Source: Actinomadura pelletieri DSM 43383
GTDB lineage: Bacteria > Actinomycetota > Actinomycetes > Streptosporangiales > Streptosporangiaceae
DNA length: 64,000 nucleotides
Assembly (NCBI RefSeq): GCF_003634705.1
Contig: NZ_RBWU01000008.1
Span: forward strand, 372,001-436,000
Direction of reading: 5' to 3'
A model generated the notes under the pieces. The model searched no databases. It was not told the DNA's origin and saw only the letters and a list, made by a program, of their open reading frames with translations. This document shows positions 41,904 through 50,224 of the stretch, piece by piece. A program made the position numbers and the translations under genes. Within the stretch, counting starts at the first letter, position 1. Each line of letters opens with the position of its first letter.

Positions 41904-43067
41904 GTGTTCGACCTTCTCGACGACCAGCGGCGGGAGTTCCGCGAGACCCTGCGGGAGTTCTGCCGCAAGGAGGTGACGCCGGGCGCGGCCCGCCGCGACG
42001 TCGACGCCGAGTACCCGGCCGCGCTGGTCGCACAGCTCGCCGACATGGGACTACTCGGCATCACGATCCCCGAGGAGTACGGCGGCCTCGGCCTCGACAT
42101 GGCGACCCAGGTGCTCGCCATGGAGGAGGTCGCCTACGCCGACGCGTCCCTCGGATCGGTCTTCGCCGGGCACTACCTCGGCATGGAGACCCTGCGCGGG
42201 TTCGGGTCGGATGAGCAGCGCGAGCGGTACCTCCCCGGCCTCGCCACTGGAGCGTTCCGGGTCGCGTTCGCCCTCACGGAACCGGACGCCGGTTCCGACA
42301 TCAGCCGGATCCGGACCCGCGCCATCGCCGGGCCGGACGGCTGGACCATCTCAGGAAACAAGACCTTCATCAGCAACGCCCGCGAATCCGACGCGATCGT
42401 CGTGTTCGCCATGACCGACCCCGGTGCGGGCATCCGGGGCATCACCGCGTTCCTCGTCCCCACCGACGCGGACGGTCTCGGGTTCTCCGCACCCATCGAG
42501 AAGCTTGGCATCCGCGGCGAGCACGCCTACGAGATCACCCTCGACGGCGTCGTGGTCGAGCCGGACGCCGTCCTCGGCGAACCCGGCGGCGGCGGACGCA
42601 TCGCGCTCGAAGTCCTCAACAGCGCCCGTATCGACGTGGCGGCCCTGGCCAACGGCGTCGCGATGCGGGCCCTCGACCTCGCGACCGGCTACGCGTCCAC
42701 GCGGGTCCAGTTCGGACGACCGATCCGCGAGCTGCAGGCCATTCAGCTGCTGCTCGCCGAGATCGACGCGCTCGTCTACTCCGGGCGCCTGCACGCCTAC
42801 CACGCGGCGGCGCTCCGCGACCAGTCCCAAGACGTCCGGCGGGCCGGCTCGATCGCCAAGTACGTGGCGAGCGAGAACTGTTTCCAGTCCGTCGACAAGG
42901 CACTCCAGATCCATGGCGGCTACGGCTATGTGAAGGAGAGCGAGATCGAGCGTCTCTACCGAGACTGCCGGATCTTCCGGATCTACGAAGGCACCTCGCA
43001 GATCCAGCTGCTCACCATCGCGAAACTTCTGGCCCGGCTCTACGACAGGCACGGAACCGTGGTGTAG
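41904..43067 (+). CDS. Acyl-CoA dehydrogenase
   Basis: 387 residues from the GTG at 41904, after GGGAGGGG; an ATG at 41811 would add 31 residues without a ribosome site. All motifs of a classical member are present: FALTEPDAGSDISRIRTRA for FAD and substrate, WTISGNKTFISNA, HGGYGYVKESEIERLYRD and the catalytic Glu in IYEGTSQIQLL. It should introduce a double bond into a short or branched acyl-CoA. It is the first gene right of the IclR regulator. The stem-loop at 43149-43167 between it and the dioxygenase genes may separate the transcripts or mark an attenuator. Confidence 0.92.
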   Translation: MFDLLDDQRREFRETLREFCRKEVTPGAARRDVDAEYPAALVAQLADMGLLGITIPEEYGGLGLDMATQVLAMEEVAYADASLGSVFAGHYLGMETLRGFGSDEQRERYLPGLATGAFRVAFALTEPDAGSDISRIRTRAIAGPDGWTISGNKTFISNARESDAIVVFAMTDPGAGIRGITAFLVPTDADGLGFSAPIEKLGIRGEHAYEITLDGVVVEPDAVLGEPGGGGRIALEVLNSARIDVAALANGVAMRALDLATGYASTRVQFGRPIRELQAIQLLLAEIDALVYSGRLHAYHAAALRDQSQDVRRAGSIAKYVASENCFQSVDKALQIHGGYGYVKESEIERLYRDCRIFRIYEGTSQIQLLTIAKLLARLYDRHGTVV

Positions 43068-43148
43068 CCACAAGCCACCACCGGTTCCCGCCGTTTCGAG
43101 ACGTCCGGCCAGCTCAACGACGAACAGATTTCACGACGGCCTGTGCGG

Positions 43149-43167
43149 GGGCGCGTTTCATGCGCCC
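43149..43167 (+). terminator. Short GC-rich stem-loop before the dioxygenase genes
   Basis: GGGCGC (43149-43154) pairs with GCGCCC (43162-43167) around a 7-base loop. It lies between the acyl-CoA dehydrogenase stop (43067) and the first dioxygenase start (43192), only 24 bases before that start, so it could work as terminator, attenuator or as part of the leader. Confidence 0.35.
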
Positions 43168-43191
43168 GCCGTTCTACTTGGAGTTCGCGTG

Positions 43192-44196
43192 ATGGTAGAG
43201 AAACTGACGGAACCGGTGACCGGACGGAGCGTATGGACGGCCGCCGACATCGGCGCCGAAGACTCCTACGCGCGGAGGTTCACCGAGGACGACCTCCTGG
43301 AGTTCGACCGGGCCCTCGCCGGTGTCCGCGACAAGACGGCACAGGAGCTGTCCAAGCGCGACTTCCCGCTGCCGACGTTCGCGGAGAAGGTCCGCGACGT
43401 CCTCGACGAACTGGAGCACGGCACCGGATTCGTGCTGCTGCGCGGCCTGCCGATCCACGACCGCTACACCGTCGACGAGGCGGCCAAGATCTACTGGGCG
43501 ATCGGCCTGCACATGGGCGAACTGGTCCCGCAGAACCGCAGGGGCGACCTGATCGGGCACATCCAGAACCTCGGCGCCAAGGGCCACAACGCCCGCGGCT
43601 ACGCGACGGCCTCGGCCGCCGCGTTCCACACCGACCAGACCGACGTCGTCGGGCTGATGTGCCTCAACCAGGCCCGCAGCGGCGGCATCAGCCTCGTCGC
43701 CAGCGCGATGACCGCCTACAACATCGTGCTGGACGAACACCCGGAATGGCTCGACATCCTCTACAAGCGCTTCCCGACCGACTGGGTCAGCGAGGAACCC
43801 CCCGGCAGCCCCGGCTGGTACTACTCCCGGCTCTATTCCTACGTCGACGGCCTGCTGTCGGCCGCCTACCGCACCGGCCGGATCCTCAGCGCCACCCGAT
43901 TTCCGGACGTCCCCCGCCTCACCGCCCGAGAAGTCGAGTGCCTGCTGTTCCTCGACGAGATCCCGACCCGGCCCGGCATCGCGCTGGACATGACGCTGGA
44001 GGTCGGCGACATCCAGTTCGTCAACAACTTCGTGACCGTCCACAGCCGCACCGGATTCGAGGACGACCCCGACGACCCGACGTTCCAACGGCACCTGCTG
44101 CGGCTGTGGATCAGCCGTCCCGACACCGGCCGGGTCGTGTGCCCCGAATACCACTACTGGCGCGGCGGCATCGCACGATTGGAGTGGGCGCGATGA
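43192..44196 (+). CDS. TauD/TfdA-family Fe(II)/2-oxoglutarate dioxygenase, copy 1
   Basis: 334 residues (335 from the GTG at 43189). The iron ligands are His146-x-Asp148 in AAFHTDQTDVV and His284 in VNNFVTVHSRTGFEDD, with the 2-oxoglutarate arginine in FQRHLLRLW (about 300-304). HGTGFVLLRGLPI near 77-88 is the family's N-terminal strand. TauD-type enzymes hydroxylate unactivated carbons, as in taurine, gamma-butyrobetaine or amino-acid-like substrates. The paralogue that follows (44193) shares the same layout, and the ATGA overlap indicates coupled synthesis. First gene of the rightward operon after the dehydrogenase; likely opens the pathway by hydroxylation. Confidence 0.9.
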   Translation: MVEKLTEPVTGRSVWTAADIGAEDSYARRFTEDDLLEFDRALAGVRDKTAQELSKRDFPLPTFAEKVRDVLDELEHGTGFVLLRGLPIHDRYTVDEAAKIYWAIGLHMGELVPQNRRGDLIGHIQNLGAKGHNARGYATASAAAFHTDQTDVVGLMCLNQARSGGISLVASAMTAYNIVLDEHPEWLDILYKRFPTDWVSEEPPGSPGWYYSRLYSYVDGLLSAAYRTGRILSATRFPDVPRLTAREVECLLFLDEIPTRPGIALDMTLEVGDIQFVNNFVTVHSRTGFEDDPDDPTFQRHLLRLWISRPDTGRVVCPEYHYWRGGIARLEWAR

Positions 44197-45059
44197 CACG
44201 TCTACTGACCGGCCCGAACGTGTGGACCGCCGCCGATCTGGAGTCCGGCGAGCCCTACGTACGACACCTAACCGAACCCGACCTGGACGCGCTCGACAAC
44301 GCGTCCGACCTCACGGACCTGATCGCCGACATAACGGACCGCCTCCAGAACGGCATGGGCTACGCGCTCCTGCGGGGTCTCCCAGTAGGGACGCGCTACA
44401 CGCCCGAGGAGGCGGCCCGACTCCACCGCACGCTCGCCGAACGGCTGGGCGAGATCGTCCCGCAGAACCGCACCGGCGACCTGTCGATCCTCCTAGAGGA
44501 CGCCCGCCACCCCGCCCAACCCAGCGGAACCTACGCCAGCAAAGCCGGTGCGCCGTTCCACACCGATCCCACCGACATCGTCAGCTACCTGTGCCTGGCC
44601 CCCGCCAGAAGCGGCGGCGCGCGTGTACTGGCCAGCGCGGCAACGCTCTACAACTCCCTGGCACGCGAGCACCCCGAATGGCTGGACCTGGTCTCCCGCG
44701 ACTACGCCACCGACCGGGAGGGCCAGGAACCCCCCGGCGAACCCGGCTGGGTTTCCCGTCCGATCTTCTCCACCAACGGCGGCGGCACGCTGACCTGCTC
44801 ACTCTCCCCCAAGCGGATCATGAGCGCGATGCGGTTCGAGGACGTCCCGCGCCTCGACGCCGAGGAGATGACCTGCCTCATGTACCTGGAGTCCCTCCTC
44901 CGGCGCCCCGGCACAGCGGTCCACGTGGCACTTGAAGCAGGCGACATGGAGTTCGTCAACAACCACACGGTGATCCACTCACGAACCGGATTCGTCGACG
45001 ACCCGTCCGACCCCGCCCACCAGCGCAAGCTACGCCGCCTCTGGATCGACGTCTCATGA
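44193..45059 (+). CDS. TauD/TfdA-family Fe(II)/2-oxoglutarate dioxygenase, copy 2
   Basis: 288 residues, paralogous to the gene just before it: both begin with a xVWTAADL/I..GE.Y...LTE pattern, share LVPQNR-type (here IVPQNRTGDL) and end in NN..VIHSRTGF.DDPSDP. Iron ligands are His123-x-Asp125 (PFHTDPTDIV) and His262, and the Arg is in HQRKLRRLW. It is about 46 residues shorter, from a reduced N-terminal helix region and the loss of the C-terminal tail. The two may form a heterodimer or perform successive hydroxylations. The stop overlaps the next small gene (ATGA). Confidence 0.9.
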   Translation: MTRLLTGPNVWTAADLESGEPYVRHLTEPDLDALDNASDLTDLIADITDRLQNGMGYALLRGLPVGTRYTPEEAARLHRTLAERLGEIVPQNRTGDLSILLEDARHPAQPSGTYASKAGAPFHTDPTDIVSYLCLAPARSGGARVLASAATLYNSLAREHPEWLDLVSRDYATDREGQEPPGEPGWVSRPIFSTNGGGTLTCSLSPKRIMSAMRFEDVPRLDAEEMTCLMYLESLLRRPGTAVHVALEAGDMEFVNNHTVIHSRTGFVDDPSDPAHQRKLRRLWIDVS

Positions 45060-45265
45060 ACACCCCAACGGAAGCAGACGCACGCGCGGCGGACCAAGCG
45101 CTGCGCGCGTCCGGCCTGCGACTCACCGACGAGGAAACCAGCCGCCTCGCCACCGGCTACAGCGCCCTACGCGCAAAGGCCGACGCCCTCGCCGCACTGG
45201 CCCTGCGCGAAGCCCCACCGATCAACCCTGTCGCACCTCCCGACAAAGGCGAGTACCCACGATGA
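45056..45265 (+). CDS. AtzG/GatC-like small amidase subunit
   Basis: 69 residues, all-helical by sequence. The layout (helix 'RLTDEETSRLATGYSALRAKADAL' region followed by an extended Pro-rich tail APPINPVAPP) resembles AtzG and GatC, the small proteins that wrap around amidase-signature partners (AtzE, GatA). An amidase-signature gene lies 0.5 kb downstream in the same operon, so a complex is likely. Its tail, ALRA-ADALA-LRE-P-NPV-P-, recurs in all three mini-proteins that follow. It overlaps both neighbours by 4 bp. Family assignment is from length, helix pattern and context. Confidence 0.65.
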   Translation: MNTPTEADARAADQALRASGLRLTDEETSRLATGYSALRAKADALAALALREAPPINPVAPPDKGEYPR

Positions 45266-45432
45266 CTCCGCCCGTCTCGACAACCACGTCCCGGCTGCTG
45301 GCCACTGAGGACGCCGCGCGCGCGATGGACCACGCGCTGCGCGCGGGAACCGATGCGTTGGCCGGGGTGGACCTGTGCGAAGTTCCGCTGGTCAACCTGG
45401 TCGCGTCTTCCGGTGAAGGCGGGTGCCGGTGA
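45262..45432 (+). CDS. Tandem mini-protein 1 (AtzG-tail-like)
   Basis: 56 residues: a short Ser/Thr-rich start, then SRLLATEDAARAMDHALRAGTDAL and the tail DLCEVPLVNLVASSGEGG. No known family. The last 33 residues resemble the tail of the 69-residue protein just before it. The ATG overlaps the stop of that gene by 4 bp (ATGA). First of three 170-bp units; the units are very similar in DNA sequence, which suggests recent duplication. It may be a translated small subunit or just a by-product of the repeat. Confidence 0.5.
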   Translation: MTPPVSTTTSRLLATEDAARAMDHALRAGTDALAGVDLCEVPLVNLVASSGEGGCR

Positions 45433-45605
45433 TGACCGCGTCTGTGTCGACAGCGACGTCCCGGCTGCTGGTCATTGAGGGCGCCGGGCGCGTGGCGGAC
45501 CACGCGCTGCGCGCGGGAACCGATGCGTTGGCCGGGGTGGATCTGCGCGGAGTTCCGCTGGTCAACCCGGTCGGGCCTTCTGGTGAAGGCGGGCACCCAC
45601 GATGA
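45432..45605 (+). CDS. Tandem mini-protein 2 (AtzG-tail-like)
   Basis: 57 residues, second unit of the tandem array. It starts one base into the preceding stop (TGATG), so a terminating ribosome could restart. The sequence differs from unit 1 in the first 20 residues and has LVIEGAGRVADHALRAGTDALAG in place of the unit-1 helix. The tail VPLVNPVGPSGEGGHPR is the closest of the three to that of the AtzG-like protein, which ends INPVAPPDKGEYPR. No known domain. Confidence 0.5.
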   Translation: MTASVSTATSRLLVIEGAGRVADHALRAGTDALAGVDLRGVPLVNPVGPSGEGGHPR

Positions 45606-45772
45606 CCGCGTCTGTGTCGACAGCGACGTCCCGGCTGCTGGTCATCGAGGACGCCGGGCGCGTGGCGGAACACGCGTTGCGCGCGGGAACCGGTGCGCTG
45701 GTGGTGGTGGACCTGCGTGAGGGCTCGCCGGTTAACCCGGGCGGGTCTTGTGGTGAAGGCGGGGGGCCGTGA
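45602..45772 (+). CDS. Tandem mini-protein 3 (AtzG-tail-like)
   Basis: 56 residues, third unit. It overlaps unit 2 as ATGA and the amidase start as TGATG. Its first 13 residues are identical to unit 2; the helix is LVIEDAGRVAEHALRAGTGAL. The tail has drifted more (VVDLREGSPVNPGGSCGEGG). The stretch LVIEDA also resembles the amidase N-terminus (LTIEDAAVALRDGG), so the mini-proteins may be chimeras of the amidase start and the AtzG-like tail. Codon use remains GC-rich and protein-like. Confidence 0.48.
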   Translation: MTASVSTATSRLLVIEDAGRVAEHALRAGTGALVVVDLREGSPVNPGGSCGEGGGP

Positions 45773-47250
45773 TGAACGCGCTTCTTCCGTTGACCATTGA
45801 GGACGCTGCCGTTGCGTTGCGGGACGGTGGGGTGACCTCGACCGTTCTGACGCGGATCGTGCTTGAGCGGATCTCGCGGCTTGATGGTGGGCTTGGCGCG
45901 TATGTCGCCGTGTCTGAGGATGCGGCGCTGACGGCGGCGGCCGAGGCCGACGCCGACTTCGCGCGGGGGCGGGACCGGTCGCCGCTTCAGGGGATTCCGC
46001 TGGTCGTCAAGGATCTCATCGCCACTCGCGACGCGCCCACGCGTGCCAACAGTCAGGTGCTTGAACCTGGGTGGGGCGGTGGCGTCGATGCACCGGCGGT
46101 GGCGCGGCTGCGGGCTGCGGGCGGTGTTCTGGTCGGCAAGTCCACGACGAACGAGTTCGCGTGCGGGCTGCCCGACCGGACGGCGCCCTTCCCGTTTCCG
46201 CGGAATCCGTGGAATCCCGAGCACACCCCGATGGGGTCCAGTTCGGGGACGGCGATCGCGACCAGCGCGGGGCTCGCTCTCGGTGGGCTCGGCAGCGACA
46301 CGGGCGGGTCGGTGCGTGGGCCGGCCGGTGCGAACGGGGTCACCGGGCTGAAGGTCACCTTCGGGCGGGTGCCGAAGAGCGGTGTCGTCCCGCTGGCGTT
46401 CACTCTCGACACCGTCGGGCCGATGGCCCGCAGTGCCTATGACTGCGCGCTGATCCTTGACGTCATCGCCGGGCACGATCCCGGCGACCCGTACTCCGCG
46501 CCCGTGCCGGTCGACCGCTATGCGGACGCCGCTCGCGGTGGTGGGGTCGAGGCGCTGCGGATCGGGGTGCCGACCCGGTACTTCCTGGACTCGCCGCTGC
46601 TGGACGGTGAGGTCCACGCCGGGGTGCTGCGCGCCGCCCACGAGCTGGAGCGGGCGGGCGCGACGCTCGTCGACGTCGTCGTGCCGTACGCGCAGGAGGC
46701 GAACGACGCCAACAACATCACGTACCTGTCCGAGGCGTTCGCCTACCACCGGACGAACCTCGTCGAAAGGTGGGGCGAGTACGGGCGGTCGACGCGGGAG
46801 TTGCTCGCGCGGGCCGCGTTCTTCACCGGTGCCGACTACGTCCAGGCGCAGCGGGTCCGGGAGTTGTTTCGGCGGGCTCTCGCGGACGTCTTCGCGAGCG
46901 TCGACGTTCTGCTCACACCCGTGGCGCTCATGCCTCCCGCGCCCGTCGCGTCGGCGGACCTGGCCGCGGCGCTGTTCCGGCCGGGCTTCCACGGCCTGTG
47001 GAACGCCGCCGGGCTCCCGGCGCTCGCCGCGCCCTGCGGGTTCCACTCCGCCGGGCTGCCGCTGTCGTTCCAGGTGGTCGGCCCGCAGTTCGGCGAGAGC
47101 ACGGTGCTGCGCGTCGCCGACACCTACCAACGGCTCACCGACTGGCACCTGCGGGTGCCGCCCGCCGTCCGCGACGGGCTCGCGTGTCGAGAACTCACTC
47201 ACCAGAGGGTCGCACGGTCATCGCACACACCACGAGAAGGGGCAGGATGA
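45772..47250 (+). CDS. Amidase-signature family amidase (AtzE/GatA-like)
   Basis: 492 residues; the GTG three bases upstream is an alternative start. The Ser-cisSer-Lys triad of the family is present: Lys80 in PLVVKDLIATRDAPT, the cis-Ser within MGSSSGTA (156-158) and the nucleophile Ser180 in GSDTGGSVRGPA. LKVTFGRVPKSGVVPLAFTLDTVGPMARS follows as in AtzE and GatA. It hydrolyses a C-N bond, releasing ammonia or an amine. A small AtzG-like subunit is encoded upstream, so a GatCA-like complex is expected. The first gene of the ABC importer begins 2 bp after its stop, so uptake and cleavage are coupled. Confidence 0.92.
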   Translation: MNALLPLTIEDAAVALRDGGVTSTVLTRIVLERISRLDGGLGAYVAVSEDAALTAAAEADADFARGRDRSPLQGIPLVVKDLIATRDAPTRANSQVLEPGWGGGVDAPAVARLRAAGGVLVGKSTTNEFACGLPDRTAPFPFPRNPWNPEHTPMGSSSGTAIATSAGLALGGLGSDTGGSVRGPAGANGVTGLKVTFGRVPKSGVVPLAFTLDTVGPMARSAYDCALILDVIAGHDPGDPYSAPVPVDRYADAARGGGVEALRIGVPTRYFLDSPLLDGEVHAGVLRAAHELERAGATLVDVVVPYAQEANDANNITYLSEAFAYHRTNLVERWGEYGRSTRELLARAAFFTGADYVQAQRVRELFRRALADVFASVDVLLTPVALMPPAPVASADLAAALFRPGFHGLWNAAGLPALAAPCGFHSAGLPLSFQVVGPQFGESTVLRVADTYQRLTDWHLRVPPAVRDGLACRELTHQRVARSSHTPREGAG

Positions 47251-47251
47251 C

Positions 47252-48376
47252 ATGTCTTCCCAGAGAACGCACGCCCGTCGAGGCTTGCGTGGACGGCCCG
47301 GCACGCTGACGGCGCTGATGGTCGGGGCGCTCGTCGCGACCTTCGCGTCCGCCTGCGGCGGTTCCGACTCCGGCTCGAAGTCCGGTTCGGGCGGCGAGTC
47401 GAAGTCCCTGGTCATCGCCGGGTGGGGCGGCTCGTTCACGGCCGCGAACAAGGAGGCCTTCTACGACCAGTTCGAGAAGGAGACCGGCATCAAGGTGACG
47501 ATCGCGACGCCCGGCGGCGGGTTCGCGGCCAAGGTCGCCGCGCAGCGCGCGGGCAACAACATCGAGTGGGACCTGCTGGAGGCGCCCGGCGGCGACACCT
47601 CGAAGCTGGTCCTGGACGGCAACCTGGAGAAGTTCCCCGCGTCGCTGGTGCAGGCGGTCACGCCGCTGGTGGCGGACGGCGCGATCCGTCCCAGCCCGGC
47701 CGAGCCGTACTACCTCGACCACGGCGGCACGGTGAACCTCATCGGCTGCAACACCAAGCTCGTGAAGAAGTGTCCGACGAACCCGCGGGAGTTCTTCGAC
47801 GTGAAGTCCTTCCCCGGGACGCGGGGCATCACGGCGAACAACCCCATCTTCACCAGCCTGTTCGGGCTGGCGGGTGACGGCGTCCAGCCACAGCAGTACT
47901 TCCCCGCCGACGTGGACCGTGCCATGAACTCCCTCAAGCGGATCAAGCCGAACGTGTCGGTGTGGGCGACGAGCCCAGCGCAGATGCAGCAGGCCATCGT
48001 GGACGGCGAGGTCGCGATCATGCAGGCGCCGAACACCGTGCTGATCTCGGCGATGAAGTCGGTGCCCGAACTGAAGCTCTACTGGGAGGGCGGCCTGCTC
48101 TTCGACGAGGGCTGGTGCGTGCCCAAGGGCGCGAAGAACAAGGAGGCCGCCTTCAAGTTCATCCAGTGGTACGCCGAGAAGCGCGAACTCCAGGCCAAGT
48201 TCACCACGAAGCTCGGCGCCGGCACCGCCGGACGTGACATGGAGAAGTACCTGTCGCCCGAGGTGCTGAAGAACCTGCCCATCAACAAGGCCGGCGTCAC
48301 CCTCGTCGACGGTATGGCGGGCGCGAAGCAGCAGCAGGAACTCGGCAAAAGGCTGCGGGAGATCCTCGTCGGCTGA
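47252..48376 (+). CDS. ABC transporter substrate-binding lipoprotein (PotD-like)
   Basis: 374 residues. A lipoprotein signal peptide ends in TFASAC with Cys35 as the lipidated residue, followed by a Gly/Ser linker. The mature part starts LVIAGWGGSFTAANKEAFYDQFEKETGIKV, typical of the PotD/PotF-type extracellular binding proteins (SBP_bac family 8), and ends with VTLVDGMAGAKQQQELGKRLREIL. Relatives bind spermidine, putrescine or other small cationic or amide-like molecules. It sits on the membrane surface and feeds the two permeases that follow. The ligand should be the operon's substrate. Confidence 0.9.
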   Translation: MSSQRTHARRGLRGRPGTLTALMVGALVATFASACGGSDSGSKSGSGGESKSLVIAGWGGSFTAANKEAFYDQFEKETGIKVTIATPGGGFAAKVAAQRAGNNIEWDLLEAPGGDTSKLVLDGNLEKFPASLVQAVTPLVADGAIRPSPAEPYYLDHGGTVNLIGCNTKLVKKCPTNPREFFDVKSFPGTRGITANNPIFTSLFGLAGDGVQPQQYFPADVDRAMNSLKRIKPNVSVWATSPAQMQQAIVDGEVAIMQAPNTVLISAMKSVPELKLYWEGGLLFDEGWCVPKGAKNKEAAFKFIQWYAEKRELQAKFTTKLGAGTAGRDMEKYLSPEVLKNLPINKAGVTLVDGMAGAKQQQELGKRLREILVG

Positions 48377-48491
48377 TGGCGCGCGTGCCGGTGGCCGCGG
48401 GGCGCCGCCGGCACGCCCTCGATCGGGTGAGCCCGAAGCCTCGACCTCGAAGACGGCGAGCACGGATGGGAGATGACCAGGAGATGAGCGC

Positions 48492-49370
48492 ATGCGTCAG
48501 TTGAGGCGCCGAACACGCACCAGGGGATGGCAGTCGACGTTCTCCGGCCCGACCGGGCTGGCAATGATCGCGCCTTTCCTCGTCGCGGCCGCCGTGTTCA
48601 TCGTCTACCCGTTCGTCGAACTGCTGCGGACGGCGTTCGGTGAACCCAACGGGTTCGGCAACGTCAGTGACTTCCTCAAGAGCCCGGCCGCACGGCGCAC
48701 GCTGTGGACGACCTGTTTCACCTCGCTGATCGTCACGGTGATCGTCGTGGGGCTCGGCGCGGTCCTGGCCTGGTCGCTGCGCACCACCAGGAGCCGGTTG
48801 ACCCGCATGGTGATCGCCATGGCCGTGTTCGTGCCGCTGTGGATGGGCGCGGTGATGAAGATCTACGCCTTCACCGTGCTGCTGGAGCGGTTCGGGGTCG
48901 TCAACCGGACCCTGACGTCCATCGGTCTGATCGACGAGCCCGTGCAACTGCTGCGCACCCAGTTCGCGGTGGTGGCCGGGATGACGTACCAGATGCTGCC
49001 GTACGCGGTGCTGCCCATGTACGCGGTGTACGTGACGATCGACCTGAACCTGATCCAGGCCGCCGAGAGCATGGGCGCGTCCCGCGTGCGGGCGCTGCGG
49101 GACGTGGTGACGCCGCTGGCCCTCCCCGGGCTGCTGGCCTCGACGGTCATCGTCTATGTGATCTGCATCGGGTACTACCTGACGCCGGTCCTGCTCGGCG
49201 GTGCCACGGCGCCGTTCACCGCGAGCCTCATCGCCGACGACATCTTCAACCTGTTCCAGCCGCAGCAGGCCGCCGTGTCCTCGGTGCTGCTGCTGATCGT
49301 CGCCGGAATCGTCATCCTCGGCGGGCTGCGTCTGGTCGGCAAGGAACGGATGCGGAGGGCCCTCGGATGA
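48492..49370 (+). CDS. ABC transporter permease (PotB-like)
   Basis: 292 residues with six membrane helices (about 23-45, 75-97, 108-130, 160-182, 213-235, 258-280). The EAA-type loop that contacts the ATPase is AAESMGASRVRALRDVVTPLALPGLL. The protein matches the PotB/PotH family of spermidine/putrescine permeases. There is a 115-bp gap to the binding-protein gene, larger than elsewhere in the operon, but no obvious terminator. The stop overlaps the next permease (ATGA). Confidence 0.92.
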   Translation: MRQLRRRTRTRGWQSTFSGPTGLAMIAPFLVAAAVFIVYPFVELLRTAFGEPNGFGNVSDFLKSPAARRTLWTTCFTSLIVTVIVVGLGAVLAWSLRTTRSRLTRMVIAMAVFVPLWMGAVMKIYAFTVLLERFGVVNRTLTSIGLIDEPVQLLRTQFAVVAGMTYQMLPYAVLPMYAVYVTIDLNLIQAAESMGASRVRALRDVVTPLALPGLLASTVIVYVICIGYYLTPVLLGGATAPFTASLIADDIFNLFQPQQAAVSSVLLLIVAGIVILGGLRLVGKERMRRALG

Positions 49371-50224
49371 CGACCGACACTCTGACCTCGTCCGTCCCGG
49401 CGGAGACCGAGCGACGGTCCGTGCCCGACACCGCCGGACGCCGCGTCCTCACCCACGGCGTCCGGGCGGTCGACCTGGTGGTGCGCGCCGTCGCGGTGCT
49501 GTTCCTCGGCGTGCCGATCGTGTGCGTCGTGGTGCTGTCGTTCTCCAACGCCGAGGTGCTCCAGTTCCCGCCGGAGGAGTGGGGGCTGCGGCAGTACCGG
49601 TCGTTCTTCGGCTCGGACACCTGGATCGACGCCATGGTGCTGTCGTTCAAGCTGGCCACCGTGTCGGCGGCGATCTCACTGCTGATCGGCATCCCGGCCG
49701 TGTTCGCGCTGTACCGTTCGCGGCTGCCGTTGAAGGGGCTGTTCCAGGCCATCGGGCTGAGCCCGCTCGTGATCCCGGGCGTCGCCTACGCCGTGGCGCT
49801 CTACACCCTGTTCGTGCAGTTCCGGCTCACCAGCAACATGGTGGCGCTGGTGTTCACGTACGCGGTGCACGGGCTGCCGTTCGTGCTGCTGATCCTCGGG
49901 TCGGCGATGGCGCGGCTGCCCGCCGAGACGGAGCTGGTCGCGATGACCCTCGGCGCGTCCCGGCCGCGCGCCATGGTCGGGATCACGCTGCGGCTGCTGC
50001 TGCCCGCGATCGGCGCGTCCTACATCTTCGCGTTCATCACCAGCTTCGACGAGGCCGTACTGATCAACTTCCTGGGCGGGCCGGGAACCGTGACGCTCCC
50101 GAAGGCCATCTTCGACAACGTCAAGACCGGACTCGATCCCAACATCACCGCGATCGCGACCCTGCTCATGGCGGGCACCGGTGTCGTCGGCTCGCTCGCC
50201 TTCATGCTGCGGAGGAAGGTATGA
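49367..50224 (+). CDS. ABC transporter permease (PotC-like)
   Basis: 285 residues with six helices, the second permease half. The EAA loop is VAMTLGASRPRAMVGITLRLLLPAIG. The protein begins with a hydrophilic N-terminus of about 30 residues, longer than in PotC, before the first helix (LVVRAVAVLFLGVPIVCVVVLSF). Works as heterodimer with the preceding permease. Coupled by 4-bp overlaps to both neighbours. Confidence 0.92.
   Translation: MTTDTLTSSVPAETERRSVPDTAGRRVLTHGVRAVDLVVRAVAVLFLGVPIVCVVVLSFSNAEVLQFPPEEWGLRQYRSFFGSDTWIDAMVLSFKLATVSAAISLLIGIPAVFALYRSRLPLKGLFQAIGLSPLVIPGVAYAVALYTLFVQFRLTSNMVALVFTYAVHGLPFVLLILGSAMARLPAETELVAMTLGASRPRAMVGITLRLLLPAIGASYIFAFITSFDEAVLINFLGGPGTVTLPKAIFDNVKTGLDPNITAIATLLMAGTGVVGSLAFMLRRKV

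Larger units (their letters stand above)
45262..45771 (+). repeat. 170-bp tandem repeat x3 before the amidase gene
   Basis: Units start at 45262, 45432 and 45602, and the amidase ATG at 45772 is again 170 bp further. Each unit carries one start-to-stop mini-ORF, and, as 170 is not a multiple of 3, each lies in another frame. Units 1 and 2 share a 44-bp identical block around 45330/45500, units 2 and 3 share their first 43 bp. Confidence 0.92.

Noticed and set aside
45262-45771. A CRISPR array
   Set aside because: Units are 170 bp, head-to-tail without spacers, and coding-like. No cas gene is present.
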